Shown here one piece after another: positions 1 through 11,350 of a stretch of DNA of 64,000 nucleotides. Below the pieces are notes generated by a model. It was not told where the DNA came from and ran no database searches. It saw only the letters and a list, made by a program, of their open reading frames with translations. Every line of letters starts with the position of its first letter. The stretch's first letter is position 1. Source of the stretch: Orobanche coerulescens (lineage: Eukaryota > Streptophyta > Magnoliopsida > Lamiales > Orobanchaceae). The stretch lies in NCBI GenBank assembly GCA_033398695.1, contig CM065804.1, forward strand, positions 52,917,501 through 52,981,500, given 5' to 3'. A program made the position numbers and the translations under genes.

Positions 1-240
1 GAACTCCACGTGAATGTTGTTACTAAAAAAGGAAAACAAAGTCTTACGAGCCGAAATCATTGGCAAGAAAGATTAAATGCTAGATTTTGCTCTGTACGTA
101 TTGTCTTAATTTCATTTATTAATTAATTCATTCCAAGATTCATTCAATTCTCTGTCTCGACAAGCTGAATTTTAATAGGTGTTCAGTTCACAAGCTTCAC
201 CCAAATGATTTCACTCAAATAGGTGCGTGACTCCAACCAA
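1..240. other. Unassigned sequence, no feature seen
   Basis: No open frame, LTR end or recognisable repeat is visible. It lies immediately downstream, in minus-strand sense, of the LINE-derived RNase H remnant and could hold its 3' UTR, but no poly(A) tail is evident. Confidence 0.4.
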
Positions 241-1365
241 ATTCAAAGATTAGAGGTGCTAGAATTAAAAGCATCCACCACCAACTTCGCGTCCATCTCA
301 AAAATGACATCTTTAAATCCTAATTCACGAATCAAATTAATAGCAGATGCAATCCCATTATTACACCTAGGAGAACATCAGTCGTTGGATTAAACTGATG
401 GGTTTGGCACGAATGAAGTTCTTCAAGTGGTCACGGATATATAAAATAGATCCAACCATATTTTCAGTCAAAGATAAAGAGGCATCAATGTTATATTTCA
501 CACGACCAATACAATGCTTGTTCCAAGACACCTCAGTAGGTCCAGGGCAAAAACTGATGCTCGCACCATCAAGGCTCCCAAGACCACGAGCTTCAGACCA
601 ATTGCTATAGAGAGAAGCGCTTGTCCAGATAATAGTATTAGCATCAACCTTCTTGTTTTTCCAAACACAATCATTTCTAACGTGCCAAAATCTCCAGATG
701 GTCATGCACCAACTCGCTTTGGACTCATTAATAAATACTGCAAGGACTGAGAAAAAATAATCAACGAAATTAGTACAGTCCACAACAAAATATTCCAACA
801 AGCTGCAGCTTTAGGACAAGAAATAAGCAGATGTTTTTCGGTTTGCACAACCACGACGCACCAAGGGCAGTCGACATCAACAATGATGTGACAATGGGTA
901 GGATTAGACCCACGAGAAGCACACTCCTACATAAACGCCATAGAAAATGCTTCACCTTAGGAGGGATATTTAATTTCCTAAGGGCCGACCAGTTTCATCT
1001 AACTTGCAAATGCTCCATGTGAAGAACTTTATTCACCAACAACTTGTAAGCACTCCTCATAGAGCATAAACCTAATTTATCAGGTTTCCAAACACGTATA
1101 TCATCCACAACAAAATGATAAAGAGATGTCCTTAATATAGAGTTGGCGATAAGGGCATAAAACAAGGCTTGGATCATATTAACTTTCCATGATTTAGAGG
1201 TAGCATCAACCAAATCAGATATACGAAGGAAAGGATTAGAACAGGTCGAGTCAATTGCAGTAATTGGTCTAAGGTCCGTCATCCATCCCGTGCCAAAAAT
1301 GTGGACGTGAGAATCGTCACCAATTCGCCACCGACATCCCTCATTAAGCACTAACCGAGACTCAT
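241..1365 (-). pseudogene. LINE-type retrotransposon C-terminal remnant (zf-RVT and RNase H-like RVT_3)
   Basis: This is a decayed minus-strand coding remnant in several frames. At 995-1351 the frame reads RWRIGDDSHVHIFGTGWM, followed by a segment ending SAYKLL; this is the pattern upstream of the zinc-binding zf-RVT region of plant LINE-like reverse transcriptases. At 770-955 'KHFLWRLCRSVL' matches the start of zf-RVT. At 367-801 'WRFWHVRNDCVWKNKK' and 'IGRVKYNIDASL' match the linker and first strand of the plant RNase H-like RVT_3 domain. The frame nearest 250-360 reads FEMDAKLVVDAFNS, a second RVT_3 motif. The order zf-RVT then RNase H is right for the minus strand. Frameshifts between the blocks and the absence of the polymerase core and endonuclease show a 5'-truncated dead copy. 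A captured RVT_3 host gene is a less likely reading, because zf-RVT precedes it. Confidence 0.75.
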
Positions 1366-2249
1366 GAATACTATGCCAAATAAAACTAGAGTTACTACTT
1401 TTGGAGCACTCATAAAATCACAGTTGGATAATATCTAGCCTTATAAAGTCTCACAAGCAGAGAATCTTGATCATAAGATAGGAATTAATTAATAGTTGTA
1501 ATTAAATTCATAATTTTGGATCATTCTAAACCAAGACTCTTGTAGATATCATATATTATGGGGGAATCATATATTATGGAGAAATTAGCAAGCAATCTTG
1601 ATCACAAGATAATAATTAATCAATGTTTCTAATTAAATTCTTGATTTTGGTGCAATTTAAACCAAAACTCGCATGCATAGATATAAGGTTATGATTGAAA
1701 TTTTAAGTTTCTCCCTTAAATCTTTAAAATATCATAATTTATTTGTTTGTTGTCCATTTTAGATAAAAATCAAGTTAATCATTTTTTCACGAGTTACGAT
1801 TTAAGATACATATTGCATACCGAAAAATATTAAAAGATAATAAAAAATTATTAATCCTAAAAATGTGGTGTTAGTGAAAAATAACACTTAATAGCATCTT
1901 AAGAACACATTTAGAAGTATTTTGTAATATACAAAAAATATTTGAAATACACCTTTAGTAAGTCTTAATTTATATGATGTTATGAAGCCGCTAATTCAGG
2001 GTAATATAAAGATATGAGGTAGAATTTCAGTTGAAAATTTTAAATTAGGGTGCTGCTAAATGTGTATTCCAGATGTTGTTATTGCATATAACAAGATGCT
2101 GCTAAATGTGTGATTCAAGTGCTAATATGCATTATGTAATATTCAAATGTAATTTTTCGTTTATGTACTATTTTGCTATATGTATTCTTTTTGGAACCAT
2201 ACATTGATGTTGTATTGGATTAAAATTTTTTCGTACTCATTTTGTGTTT
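1366..2249. other. AT-rich non-coding DNA with short diverged repeats
   Basis: No gene is seen. An imperfect direct repeat of about 75 bp occurs at roughly 1455-1535 and 1586-1667, both containing 'cttgatca.aagata' and a stretch near 'aattaaattc.t.attttgg'. A second short repeat, 'gctgctaaatgtgt', lies near 2051 and 2098. This may be an old AT-rich element or degenerate non-autonomous transposon DNA; no terminal inverted repeats were found. Confidence 0.4.
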
Positions 2250-3603
2250 TGTAATCGAATTTTTGGATTTTTAGTATTTTGTTGTTGGCTAGTTACGACC
2301 ACAAATAGTGGGTGTTACGATCGTAATACAGCGACGATGGCCTTATATTTTTATGGTACAAGCAAACTTCGGTAGATCGTCCGTTGGTCTCGACGAGAGT
2401 ACCAAATGACCACATATGGAAGGATATGACCGTATAAGTGAAGGATACAACCGCAATAACAGGAGATATAGTTGTACGTTGAGGTCTGGAAGACATTGCT
2501 TTTCGACGAACATAGAGTATGAACATATACATGGATAGATACGATTGTATAGAGTGTGTGGTATGTTCTTATCATGGTAATATACGTCTGTAAGGTGGAA
2601 GAACCTAGGCTACGACAATTGTCAATGTACGAGTATTTGGGCTAGTAATGGCCATAAGAAGTTGAGTTTCGACCTTAACTCATGACAGCTTATATAGATG
2701 CAAGCAGATTCTTTCCTCCATTTTTATTTTATTCATTTTGATTCTGAGAGAGAAGTTCTAAGTAAGTGTTTTTAAGATCCAAACACCGTGTGTGTTCAGG
2801 GGATTAACCGTCTAACACGATTGTGGAGCTTTAAGTCACTAGAAGCGGATTTCAACAGTAGGATGCCTTTTAACTTGAATTTCATTTTGGTTTGGAACAT
2901 AGTGTTCTTGAGGTTATAATCATGAAATATTTGGGCTTGTATGCACGGTTACGAGATGCATATGATTATTCAATTGGATTATTAGAATTATTTTGAAAAA
3001 CATTTTGAATATGAGTTTTGAACTCGAAGAGTTCGATCTTGAGTCGATATAGTCTTGGATTATGATATGTAACTTGAATCGTGATGTGAGTTGAGTAATT
3101 CTTTGGAGTTGAAACATTGTTAAGGTATTCTATGATGATTAAATGCGTCGTAATTGTAAGCCTTTAAAGATTGTTTACAAAGAATTCGATTGGTAGTTCC
3201 TATGGATTGGGATAGATTGTTTGGGGTTATTGGTTTGCCTTGTTGAGGGTAATGGATTGTTGTAGTCATTGAGACTTGGTTATTGAATATCATTATTGAT
3301 GGATTGTGTTCCTTTCAAGGTTTTTTAAGTGTTTGTTGACTTGATGAAGGGTGTCTTGTTCGTATTAGGACATTTCCCACCATTGTATTGAGGCAAGTTA
3401 ATCTTGCCTGGTTTTGAAGATAGTGATTTTTTTTCTATGTTGTATGTGTGACTTAAATTTATTTATGCTTTGTTAATTGTGATTCATATTGAGACGATAT
3501 TAGTGATCATGTCTATCATTCCTTTCTTGAGGAACAGTGGTTTCAGGTTCTTTTTTATCTTCGTTTCACTGTGGTGAGTTATCTTGATCCTTATTGTTGT
3601 CAC
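2250..3603 (+). mobile_element. LTR fragment of family D (Tekay-like), 5' part, plus orientation
   Basis: The start is placed at TGTAAT (2250) by analogy with the other Tekay LTRs here and is uncertain. From about 2935 to 3603 it aligns with the reverse complement of 50478 down to about 49800; both contain blocks such as 'gattgtttacaaagaattcg' or its counterpart and a 'gaggcaagtta' block. The region around 2700-2900 resembles 61620-61870 of LTR G, with 'ccaaacac' and 'ggagttaa'. The fragment ends at GTCAC (3599-3603), the TSD of element A, and resumes at 25493 and at 44871. No coding capacity. Family assignment rests on layout and similarity to LTR G. Confidence 0.65.
2297..2698 (+). promoter_or_regulatory. 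Family D U3 region: palindromes and TATA box
   Basis: A perfect 12-bp palindrome TTACGATCGTAA lies at 2315-2326. Degenerate relatives follow, for example near 2293 (gttacgacc), 2428 (tgaccgtat) and 2537 (atacgattgtat). A TATA-like TATATAGA is at 2691-2698. The order, palindrome cluster then TATA box, matches the other LTR families in the window. Only one perfect copy remains, so the cluster call relies partly on that comparison. Confidence 0.5.
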
Positions 3604-4146
3604 TGTAACACCTCCGATATATTCAGGAATATTACAGTGCCGTAAATCCTTTACATAAGGATTTACAAGGCTGAAGAACTTGAAAAGACATTAACAGATA
3701 CCAACGTAGGAAAATAACGAAAATAAGATACAACAGTTCTGACCAATACTGAAAGTACGAATGTCCAACGGAAAAGTATTAATACATCACCAAATACAAG
3801 TCATCATAAACGACTACGTACTCGAGTACTTAATAAAACGACAACAGACAAATAAACCCGGCCGGAACATCACTCTGTACCCTCGTCGTCATGCAACTCC
3901 AGTGGTTATTTCCCTGCTCTCTTGGATCCTGAACATAAGCAAATGTTCACCCCCGAACGATGCTAGTACAAGTACCCCAACGTATTATTCAACATCTCAT
4001 GAAGAATAATAATAATCATAAATGACAAAAGAACCAACGAGTCTTCTCCTGCGAGAAACTCAATAATCACATACACACATGATTCACAATATGATATCAC
4101 AACATACACATGGTAATTCCAATGATCGAGCGTTCACTGCCTAGAC

Positions 4147-4250
4147 CCCCCGATGATTCCGTCAAACCAACCCGAGGTGGAAAAACCCGTCCGATGATCC
4201 AACACACGCTAGCATAGATCCTCCGGTGATCCCGTCGGACCAACACGAGG
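4147..4250 (-). repeat. Leader module repeats in LTR A1 (two copies)
   Basis: Two copies of the module shared by Tekay leaders lie at about 4147-4177 and 4220-4250. In the element's sense each begins with CCTCG, has a middle like GGTCCGACGGGATCA, and closes with a G-rich arm able to pair with the start. The same pair is at 43201-43303 in LTR A3 and about 63067-63176 in LTR G. See the finding on stem-loop modules. Confidence 0.6.
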
Positions 4251-4808
4251 TAGACATACAACAACGACATATATGCACGACAATATTGTAATATCCGTGT
4301 TTTCTATTTTCGGTAATTTCTATTTTTAGTGTATGTTCATTTCGGAAAGCTCGCTTAGCACTGTTTTGGGATTCTGAATCTATTTTGTTCTTGGAGTTTT
4401 TCCGTCTGGTCGAGTTTCGAGGATGTTTTTGCATAATTTCATCTTGAATTATATCTTGCCGCATGTACGTTCGATTCTCGTAAAACTTGTTCGTTTTCGT
4501 TGTTTCTTGATTTGTATAAGTTTGTATGGTTGAGTTGGTCGTGTTGAAACTTTCGGTTTGTTAATCCGACGTTGTATCGCGATTTTTCGGGCACTTGGGT
4601 CATTCTTGTAATTTTCATAAGTTTGGGGAATTTCGCTTTATTTGTTTCGTTTCAGACTCTCTAGTGATCGAGATTATATTATCTTTCAACGCTCAACTTT
4701 GTCATCTTGATTATTACGTGTTTATGTTTCCGGATTCTGGTCTTGCTTTGTATTTCGGCACTTTTGTGCTGTTGGCAGCAGTGTGCATCGTGATCAATCG
4801 CCGCTGAG

Positions 4809-5089
4809 TAGCGCACGCTACTCCTGGACTTCATCGGGCGCGGCGCTATCATCGCGTGTGGTTAGCGACGCTAACTCGGGGTTCGTAGCGTGCGCTAATG
4901 ATTTCAAGATGGGGACAAGAGGTTCAAGATTTCGGATCGACCTGTAGCGACGCTAATTCGGCTAACGCACACTAATTCCTAGTACTAGCGCACGCTAACC
5001 ATGTTAGCTTGCGACGCTAACCGGAGGACAGAGTGATCGTTATTCCACGCCTGTTAGCGCACGCTAGTGCTTGTGCGTAGCGTGCGCTA
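4809..5089 (+). promoter_or_regulatory. U3 palindrome array TAGCG-NN-CGCTA (5' LTR, element 1)
   Basis: Copies of the 5-2-5 palindrome lie at 4809-4820, 4886-4897, 4986-4997, 5055-5066 and 5078-5089. Degenerate copies with 2-bp losses lie between them (for example tagcgacgcta near 4863 and 4946). Spacing is irregular. The array ends about 10 bp upstream of the TATA box. The role is unknown; position suggests a promoter-proximal binding site for a dimeric protein. Confidence 0.7.
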
Positions 5090-5097
5090 AGACTGCT

Positions 5098-5109
5098 TTA
5101 TATAAATAG
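5098..5109 (+). promoter_or_regulatory. TATA box of element 1 5' LTR
   Basis: TTATATAAATAG directly downstream of the palindrome array is a good plant TATA box. The 3' LTR copy is at about 12205-12217. The U3/R boundary should lie roughly 30 bp downstream. Confidence 0.7.
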
Positions 5110-5735
5110 ACAAAGAATAAATAACTTCGTCATTTTTCCTTTATTTCTTATCCTTCTCGGCTTTGAGCGATTCCAGGCGAGGGTTAGGGCCGATTCCGAC
5201 TGTAGATCATCTTTAACTACCACCGTGCATTCCTTGCGTGAATTATTCAAGTTCCTAATCACTTTCCACCATCCGAATCAAGGTAAAAATTCCCAAAACC
5301 CTTGTTTTGAGATTTTGGGGGAATTTTGGGGATTTCTTGGGATTTGACTCTTATAGTCCGAATTATCACTGGATTATCGCTAGACTTCGATCGTGTACTT
5401 GTAATCCTTCGTTTTATTGATGATTTGTGGTTTTAAACTTCAAGTTTTCCATTGTTCGTCACTTATAGTCGACGATACCCAAGTCTTGACCGACAAATCA
5501 TTCCAAGGGGTAGAATTAGGATTAATTCTTACCTTTCCGAATTATTGAGACTTGTGTATACCGTTATTGTGTTAGGAGCGAATTTGGGAGGATTGTCCGG
5601 ACCGAAACTTATTCCTTCGCTGCTTCCTCTGCTTCGTTTCACTCAAGACAAGTACATGTATTACATTTCGTTATGTATGATGTGATTTTCGAAATGAATG
5701 ATGAATTGTGATTTTTGGGTGCGTGAGTTGTGTTC

Positions 5736-5956
5736 CTTCCACCCGGAGTGTCCGAGGGGATGTCTGGGGGTCGATACTAAGGGGTACGGCCGCGGAAGGG
5801 AACTTGGGTGCGTGTGTGATTGAACTTCCACCCGGAGTGTCCGACGGGATGTCTGGGGGTCGATACTAAGGGGTACGGCCGCGGAAGTGGTATCCCACCC
5901 GGAGTGTTCGACGGGATGTCTGGGGGTCGATACTAAGGGGTACGGCCACGGGATAC
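5736..5956 (+). repeat. Three tandem leader stem-loop units (5' LTR, element 1)
   Basis: Units are at about 5732-5802, 5824-5888 and 5889-5957. Each has the same core, running from CACCCGGAGTG through CCGACGGGATG to GGGGTACGGCC. The arms bounding each core differ between units but pair within a unit: GTTCCTTCC with GGAAGGGAAC (one bulged G), ACTTCC with GGAAGT, and GTATCCC with GGGATAC. This is the pattern expected of a selected RNA structure. The 3' LTR has the same array at about 12838-13066. Confidence 0.75.
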
Positions 5957-6507
5957 TAGTTGTGGTTTTGTGATATCGTGACGATTGGAACTGATTTGAT
6001 TGCCAATGTAGTATTCCGGAATATTTATGGCAAATGACTTATGTTTGAGATGATTGTGTAAAAACCGTATTTTGTATATAATGTTGTGTAATTGTGTACT
6101 TGCACTAGCTATTCGAATGCTAACCCCTTAAATGGGGGAAATGCGTCTTATGCATTTCAGGTACCGGGAGAGCTGAGGAGCAGGCATGAGACACGCACGC
6201 AAAGGATGGGATGGCTTGATGATGTGGCTCGAGTCTGTATTTTTATGTTTTGTCATTGCATTTGTCGAGTACCGGAGTTAGACTGTTTACTTTGAAACTT
6301 GGTTTAAGTCCTGGCAGGCAATGAATTGGATTTATCTTATGTTCATGTACTCCGTTAAAATGTTTTAATGAGGCCACGGCCTTACTTACTTTTGAGTGCA
6401 TCATTTGGGATTATATTGTGGTTTATGTGTCATGTGTTAGCCTGGTAGACCTCACGAGGGTTCTACGGCGTGTAATGTCCCATTTGTGAATTGGGGTGTT
6501 ACATTTA

Positions 6508-6519
6508 TGGTATCGGAGC
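6508..6519 (+). other. Primer-binding site, initiator Met tRNA type (element 1)
   Basis: TGGTATCGGAGC begins 5 bp after the 5' LTR. It differs by one base from the canonical TGGTATCAGAGC complementary to the 3' end of plant initiator methionine tRNA, which is found intact in element E. Confidence 0.85.
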
Positions 6520-6634
6520 ATAGGTTTTGAATACCTAGGCTGTCGGTGAATTTTGGGTCTGTCAGTTGCGTCATTAGAGTCAGTCGTTGAGCCTAATATC
6601 ATCATGCTACCGTCTTTTCGTGCGACCCGTGGCT

Positions 6635-6761
6635 GTAAGTCTCCTCGAACTCTTATATTTCTGTAATTCGTTTTCTTGCGTTGTTCGGAATCGTGACTTG
6701 TGTTACCAACTTTGTGAATTGTGAATCTTTCTGATTTTGTTCTTTTCTCATTTTCCTTCAG
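6635..6761 (+). other. Candidate short intron immediately before gag (element 1)
   Basis: A donor GTAAGT at 6635 and a pyrimidine-rich acceptor ending CAG at 6759-6761 would remove 127 nt and leave T directly before the gag ATG (6763). The same CAG-T-ATG arrangement with an upstream GTAAGT occurs in elements E and A. Splicing is inferred from sequence only. Confidence 0.45.
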
Positions 6762-6762
6762 T

Positions 6763-7685
6763 ATGTTGAGAGGTCGTGGTAGACCGGCTAGGGGACGTGG
6801 CCGAGGTCGTGGTCGTGGTGCTGATAATGAGGAGGGCTCACTTTCTCGGCCTCTGGACTCGGCCTCTCACTCGGTGCCGGGTAATAATGCCGACGCTGGC
6901 TATCACACAGATTTGCCAGTTGGTAGCCCAACTTACTCAGATAGCTCAGGGTGGACGCCAGAATCCGCCCCCGACACTGGAAGAGGAGGCTAGTAAGTGG
7001 CTTCAGACGGTGACTAAGATGTACCCACCTCGTTTCTCCGGATCTTCTGACCCTCTCGGTTGGGAGAATTGGCTCTTTCAGTTGTCCAGAACCTTCGATG
7101 CCGTAGCTTGTCCCGAAGACAGGAGAGTACATATTGCCCAAGACCTCTGGATAAGGAAGTCATGAGTGGTGGGAGGCCGTTACACCCAGACCGTCGAGCT
7201 ACTTGGGAGGAATTCAAGGCCGCTATGGAAGCGAGAATATTGTCCACCGCCGCTAAGGAGCGCAGATTGTGGAGTTCTTCACCGCTACACCTCGGGATGT
7301 GCCTATCTCTCGTGCCATCATTACTTACAATCGCATTGGGTTTCGTGAGAGATCAGTGAGGACGGAGGTGATAAAACTACTTTAATATGCGCATGAAACC
7401 GCATATCGTGCAAAGTATGGCACCGCTCATGTGTGCCACTTTGAAGGAGTATCGGATTGCGCTCTAGCGATCGAGATGGCCGCACCGGAATCGAGTTGGG
7501 TGCCGAGGCCAAGAAACAAAATGGTTGGCAACTTTTCACCGGCAAGAGTGGCCGATTTTTGAGAGCACACCGCCCCTACACCCGGGAAGAGGCCATTTCA
7601 TCAGCCGGGGATCTCGTGGTAACTGCTCGGGCCAAATTGATTGCTTCGGTGGCGTGGTTTGTTTTAACGCAACCAATATGAGCAT
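6763..7685 (+). pseudogene. gag: gag of element 1 (frameshifted)
   Basis: Gag forms the virus-like particle and binds the genomic RNA. The ATG at 6763 starts an Arg/Gly-rich N-terminus (MLRGRGRPARGRGRGRG), like that of element E. The frame is lost after about 90 residues. The conserved Gag core continues in the +2 frame: 'WLQTVTKMYPPRFSGSSDP' followed by a block ending in CPEDRR near 7130, then further frames to about 7680. Against the intact 562-residue Gag-protease ORF of element E at least three frameshifts are needed. Zinc-knuckle coding resumes in the next ORF (about 7719). The start was chosen because it follows the CAG-T-ATG signal shared with E. No functional product is expected. Confidence 0.8.
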
Positions 7686-9596
7686 TTGATGAAGGATTGT
7701 CCTTTTCCTCCGATTACTTGCTACACTTGCGGGCAGACCGGGCATCGGGCGACTCATTGTGAGAGGGCCACCAGGGCTGTTAGAGTTCCGACTACCACTA
7801 CCAATCAGAGGGATCACAGCACTCCAGCTACTCATATTCCACAGAGTTCGGGTCGTGGTAGAGGACGGGGTCAGCCGGATCGCCGTGCAGCCTCGAGTTC
7901 GGGTTCAGTTCACCCCCGGTTGTATGAGATGAGGCGCACAGAGGAGGCAGACATTCCGGTGGCGTCAGGTACCACTCAAATCCTTACTCATCCAGTTTCA
8001 GTGCTTTTTGATTCGGGTGCTACCCATTCCTTTATTGCATCGGATTGTGTGAGTCGTATTGGTTTTGACTGCTTGTTTGAGTGTGAGCCATTTGTAGTGA
8101 GTACGCCCAGTGGGGATCGTATGGTTGGGGACCGGGAAGTTAGGGATTGCCCGGTGAGGATCAGGAGCCGAGATTGGCCCTCGAATCTCATTGTTATAGA
8201 CCTTAAGGGTGAGGATTTGATCCTCGGGGACGATTGGTTGGATCATCACGGTGCTATCATGAACTATCAGACTCGTACTATCTCGATCATGGCCGAGGAC
8301 GGCACCGAGCATACTCTAGTCGGTTGTAAGCCGGGTAGATCGGGGAGTGTGATTAGCGCCTTGAAGGCAATGAAACTTCTGAACCATGGTTGTGTTAGCT
8401 ACTGGTGTTACGCTCTGAAGGCGGAAGATGGTGGAGTTGATTTATCGTCAATTCCAGTTGTTAGAGAATACCCCAATGTATTTCCGGACGACTTGCCGGG
8501 ATTACCACCACAGCGAGAGGTGGAGTTCCCTATTGATCTAGAGCCAAATGCGGCCCATATTTCTCGAGCGCCATACCGTATGGCACCGTTGGAGATGTTA
8601 GAATTGAAGAATCAGTTGGGAGAGTTGTTAGATAAAGGGTATATTCGACCGAGCGCATCGCCTTGGGGTGCGCCTGTACTTTTTGTTAAGAAGAAGGATG
8701 GATCGCTTCGTTTATGCATCGACTATCGAGAATTAAACAAGCTAACCATCAAAAATAAATACCCTTTGCCCAGGATTGACGATTTGTTTGATTAGCTTCA
8801 GGGGGCGACAGTCTTTTCGAAGATTGATTTGTGATCGGGCTACTACCAGTTGAGGATTAGGGACGTCGATATTCCGAAAGCTGCCTTTCGGACGAGATAT
8901 GGCCATTACAAGTTTGTGGTTATGCCTTTCGGGCTAACCAATGCCCCAGCAGTGTTCATGCAGTTGATGAACAAAGTTTTTATTGAGTATCTGGACAAAT
9001 TCGTAGTCGTTTTTATCGACGATATTCTTATCTATTCACGGAGTCGAGAGGAGCACGCCTTACATCTCCGGATTGTATTAGACACTTTGAGGGCTGAGCA
9101 GTTGTATGCGAAGTTCTCTAAGTGTGAGTTTTGGCTCGAGGAAGTGACGTTCCTCGGGCATGTGATTTCAGCAGAGGGAGTTCGGGTAGATCCGCAGAAG
9201 ATAGAGGCAGTGATGGCGTGGGAGCCGCCTAAGAATGTGAAGGAGGTGAGGAGTTCTCTGGGTCTTGCCGGCTATTACTGTAGATTCGTTGAGGGATTTT
9301 CTAAGATCGCTAGACCACTCACTCAGTTGCTCCAGAAAACTCAGAAGTTCGAGTGGACTGCAGACAGGCAGGACAGTTTTGTCGAGTTAAAGAGACGTTT
9401 GACTACCGCACCCGTTTTAGCATTGCCTCAGGGGAACGAGGATTTCGTAGTGTATAGTGATGCTTCGGGCCTTGGTATAGGATGTGTTTTGATGCAGAGA
9501 GACAGAGTGATTGCTTATGCGTCCCGCCAATTGAAACCTTATGAGGTAAATTATCCCACGCACGATTTGGAGTTAGTCATGCGCGTTTCGCCTTAA
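7686..9596 (+). pseudogene. pol: Zinc knuckle, protease and reverse transcriptase of element 1
   Basis: The first open segment (7686-8795, 369 aa) begins inside Gag with a CCHC knuckle [14 protein letters not shown] at residues 12-25. The aspartic protease follows with its active site [10 protein letters not shown] near residues 107-116, then the RT N-terminus ([16 protein letters not shown]). A TAG at 8793-8795 stands where relatives have Gln (CAG-to-TAG), and a TGA at 8833-8835 where relatives have Arg (CGA-to-TGA). The second segment (8850-9596) has the RT catalytic motif [11 protein letters not shown] and the start of RNase H ([15 protein letters not shown]). The frame then breaks near 9575, before '[10 protein letters not shown]'. 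Catalytic motifs remain visible but the polyprotein cannot be made without suppression of two stops. Confidence 0.9.
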
Positions 9597-11350
9597 AAAT
9601 CTGGAGGCATTATCTCTATGGGTCATCGTGTAAGATTTTTACGGATCACAAGAGTCTGAAGTACATCTTTAGCCAGAAAGAGTTGAATATGAGGCAGCGT
9701 AGGTGGTTAGAGCTAATTAAAGATTACGACCTCGAGATACTTTACCATCCGGGTAAGGCCAACGTAGTGGCTGATGCGTTGAGCCGAAAACCGATGGCTT
9801 TACAGATGTTACAGGTACTTACACCACAGAGTAGGATCCAACGAGATTTCATCTGTCAGAATATTGAGGTTTGGGTTCAGAGAGTTCAGGGCCAGTTATG
9901 TGCGTTAGAGATCACTTCATCCTTGACTGATGATATTAAGGCGAAGCAGTATGACGATCCGTTTTTGGTCCAGTTGAGGGAGGATGTGAGGAAGGGGAAA
10001 GCCCCTGGATTTGTGGTTCAGGATGATGGCGTTCTGAGATTTCACGGCAGATTATGTGTACCGAATGTTATTGAGCTGAGACAGAAGATCTTAAGCGAAG
10101 CTCATACCACGCCTTACTCCATACATCCTGGTACGAGTAAAATGTACAAGGACGTGAGGAGTAACTACTGGTGGAGTAATTTAAAGACAAACGTTAGAGA
10201 GTTTGTGTCGAGATGTTTGACCTGTCAGCAGGTTAAGATCGAGCATCAGCGACCCGTGGGGTTTTTGCGACCACTTCCTATCCCGGAGTGGAAATGGGAG
10301 GATATTTCTATGGATTTCATTACCAGTATGCCTAGGACTCGGACTGGAATGAACATGATTTGGGTTATTGTCGATCGACTGACCAAATCAGCTCATTTCG
10401 TGGGTATTAAGGACACTTGGGGTCCAGAGAGACTCGCACGAGTGTTTATTGCAGAGATCGTGAGATTGCATGGGACTCCTAAGAGTATTGTTTCGGATCG
10501 TGATGGCCGGTTCGTGTCACATTTTTGGCAGGCTGTTCATCGAGCTTTGCGGACTGAGTTGAGACTCAGTACATCTTACCACCCTCGGATCGACGGCAAT
10601 GAGCGGACGATCCAGACGTTGGAGGATATGTTGAGAGCCTGTGTTCTAGATTGGAAGGATGATTGGGAGTCGCACTTGCCGTTGATCGAGTTCACGTACA
10701 ACAATAGTTGGCACGCCTCGATCAAAATGGCACCATTTGAGGCGTTGTATGGGAGGAGGTGCAGATCGCCGTTGTGTTGGGACGATGCGTCCGAGCTGAT
10801 TGGTACCGAGCCCGATATGGTAGTTGAGACGAGAGAGAAGATTACTCTGATTCGGGATAGATTGTTGACGGCCCAGAGTCGGCAGAAGTCTTATGCCGAC
10901 ACGCGTCGCCGGCCGTTGGAGTTCGAAGTGGGAGATCACGTTTTGCTTAAGGTGTTGCCGACACGGGGAGTTTACCGCTTCGGACGGAAGGGTAAGCTTA
11001 GTCCGAGATATATTGGGCCGTTTGAGATTTTAGAGAGAGTGGGAGAGCTTGCCTATCGGTTAGGCTTGCCGCCGTCTTTGAGTCACGTTCATAACGTATT
11101 TCATGTTTCCCAGCTTAGGAGGTACGTATCGGACCCTAGCCATATTATCGACTTTGGAGAGATCGAATTGGGACCCGACATTACCATCGAGGAGAGGCCG
11201 ATTCAGATTTTAGAGCGTCGGGTGAAGCAACTTCGTCATAAAACCATTCCTCTGGTTAAAGTTCAATGGTCGAGACATGGGTCCGAGGAAGCTACATGGG
11301 AGACGGAAGAGAGTATGCGGTCGAGATACCCCGAGTTGTTCGCGTTGTAA
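9597..11350 (+). pseudogene. pol: RNase H end, integrase and chromodomain of element 1
   Basis: The long segment 9683-11350 (555 aa) opens with the C-terminal part of RNase H ([15 protein letters not shown]). Integrase follows: an HHCC zinc-binding region with H in '[10 protein letters not shown]' and the cysteines of CLTCQQVK. The DDE core has Asp in '[12 protein letters not shown]', Asp in 'IVSDRDGRF' and Glu in '[11 protein letters not shown]'. The usual [11 protein letters not shown] is changed to [10 protein letters not shown], so the core is mutated near its last helix. The GPY/F-like stretch is '[12 protein letters not shown]'. The C-terminus, [16 protein letters not shown] and following, is a chromodomain, which in chromoviruses directs integration to heterochromatin. 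The stop TAA (11348-11350) overlaps the stem-loop that precedes the polypurine tract. Confidence 0.92.

Larger units (their letters stand above)
4287..6503 (+). repeat. 5' LTR of element 1
   Basis: It begins TGTAATATCCG and ends GGGTGTTACA, with inverted termini TGTAA/TTACA. In order it holds a palindrome-rich U3, a TATA box at 5098-5109, a candidate splice donor near 5283 (aaggtaaa), three tandem stem-loop units at 5736-5956, and a pyrimidine-AG candidate acceptor near 6160. It is collinear with 11386-13613. Confidence 0.92.

Noticed and set aside
398..750. Plus-strand frames over the LINE remnant
   Set aside because: Antisense shadows. The minus-strand frames carry the recognisable zf-RVT and RVT_3 motifs.
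2293..2575. Minus-strand frames of 74-79 aa
   Set aside because: They fall in the U3 palindrome region of LTR D. Composition reflects the repeated tacga/tcgta motif.
4809..5089. CRISPR-like array
   Set aside because: Repeats are 12 bp, palindromic, irregularly spaced and in both LTRs of a plant retrotransposon; no cas genes and a eukaryotic context.
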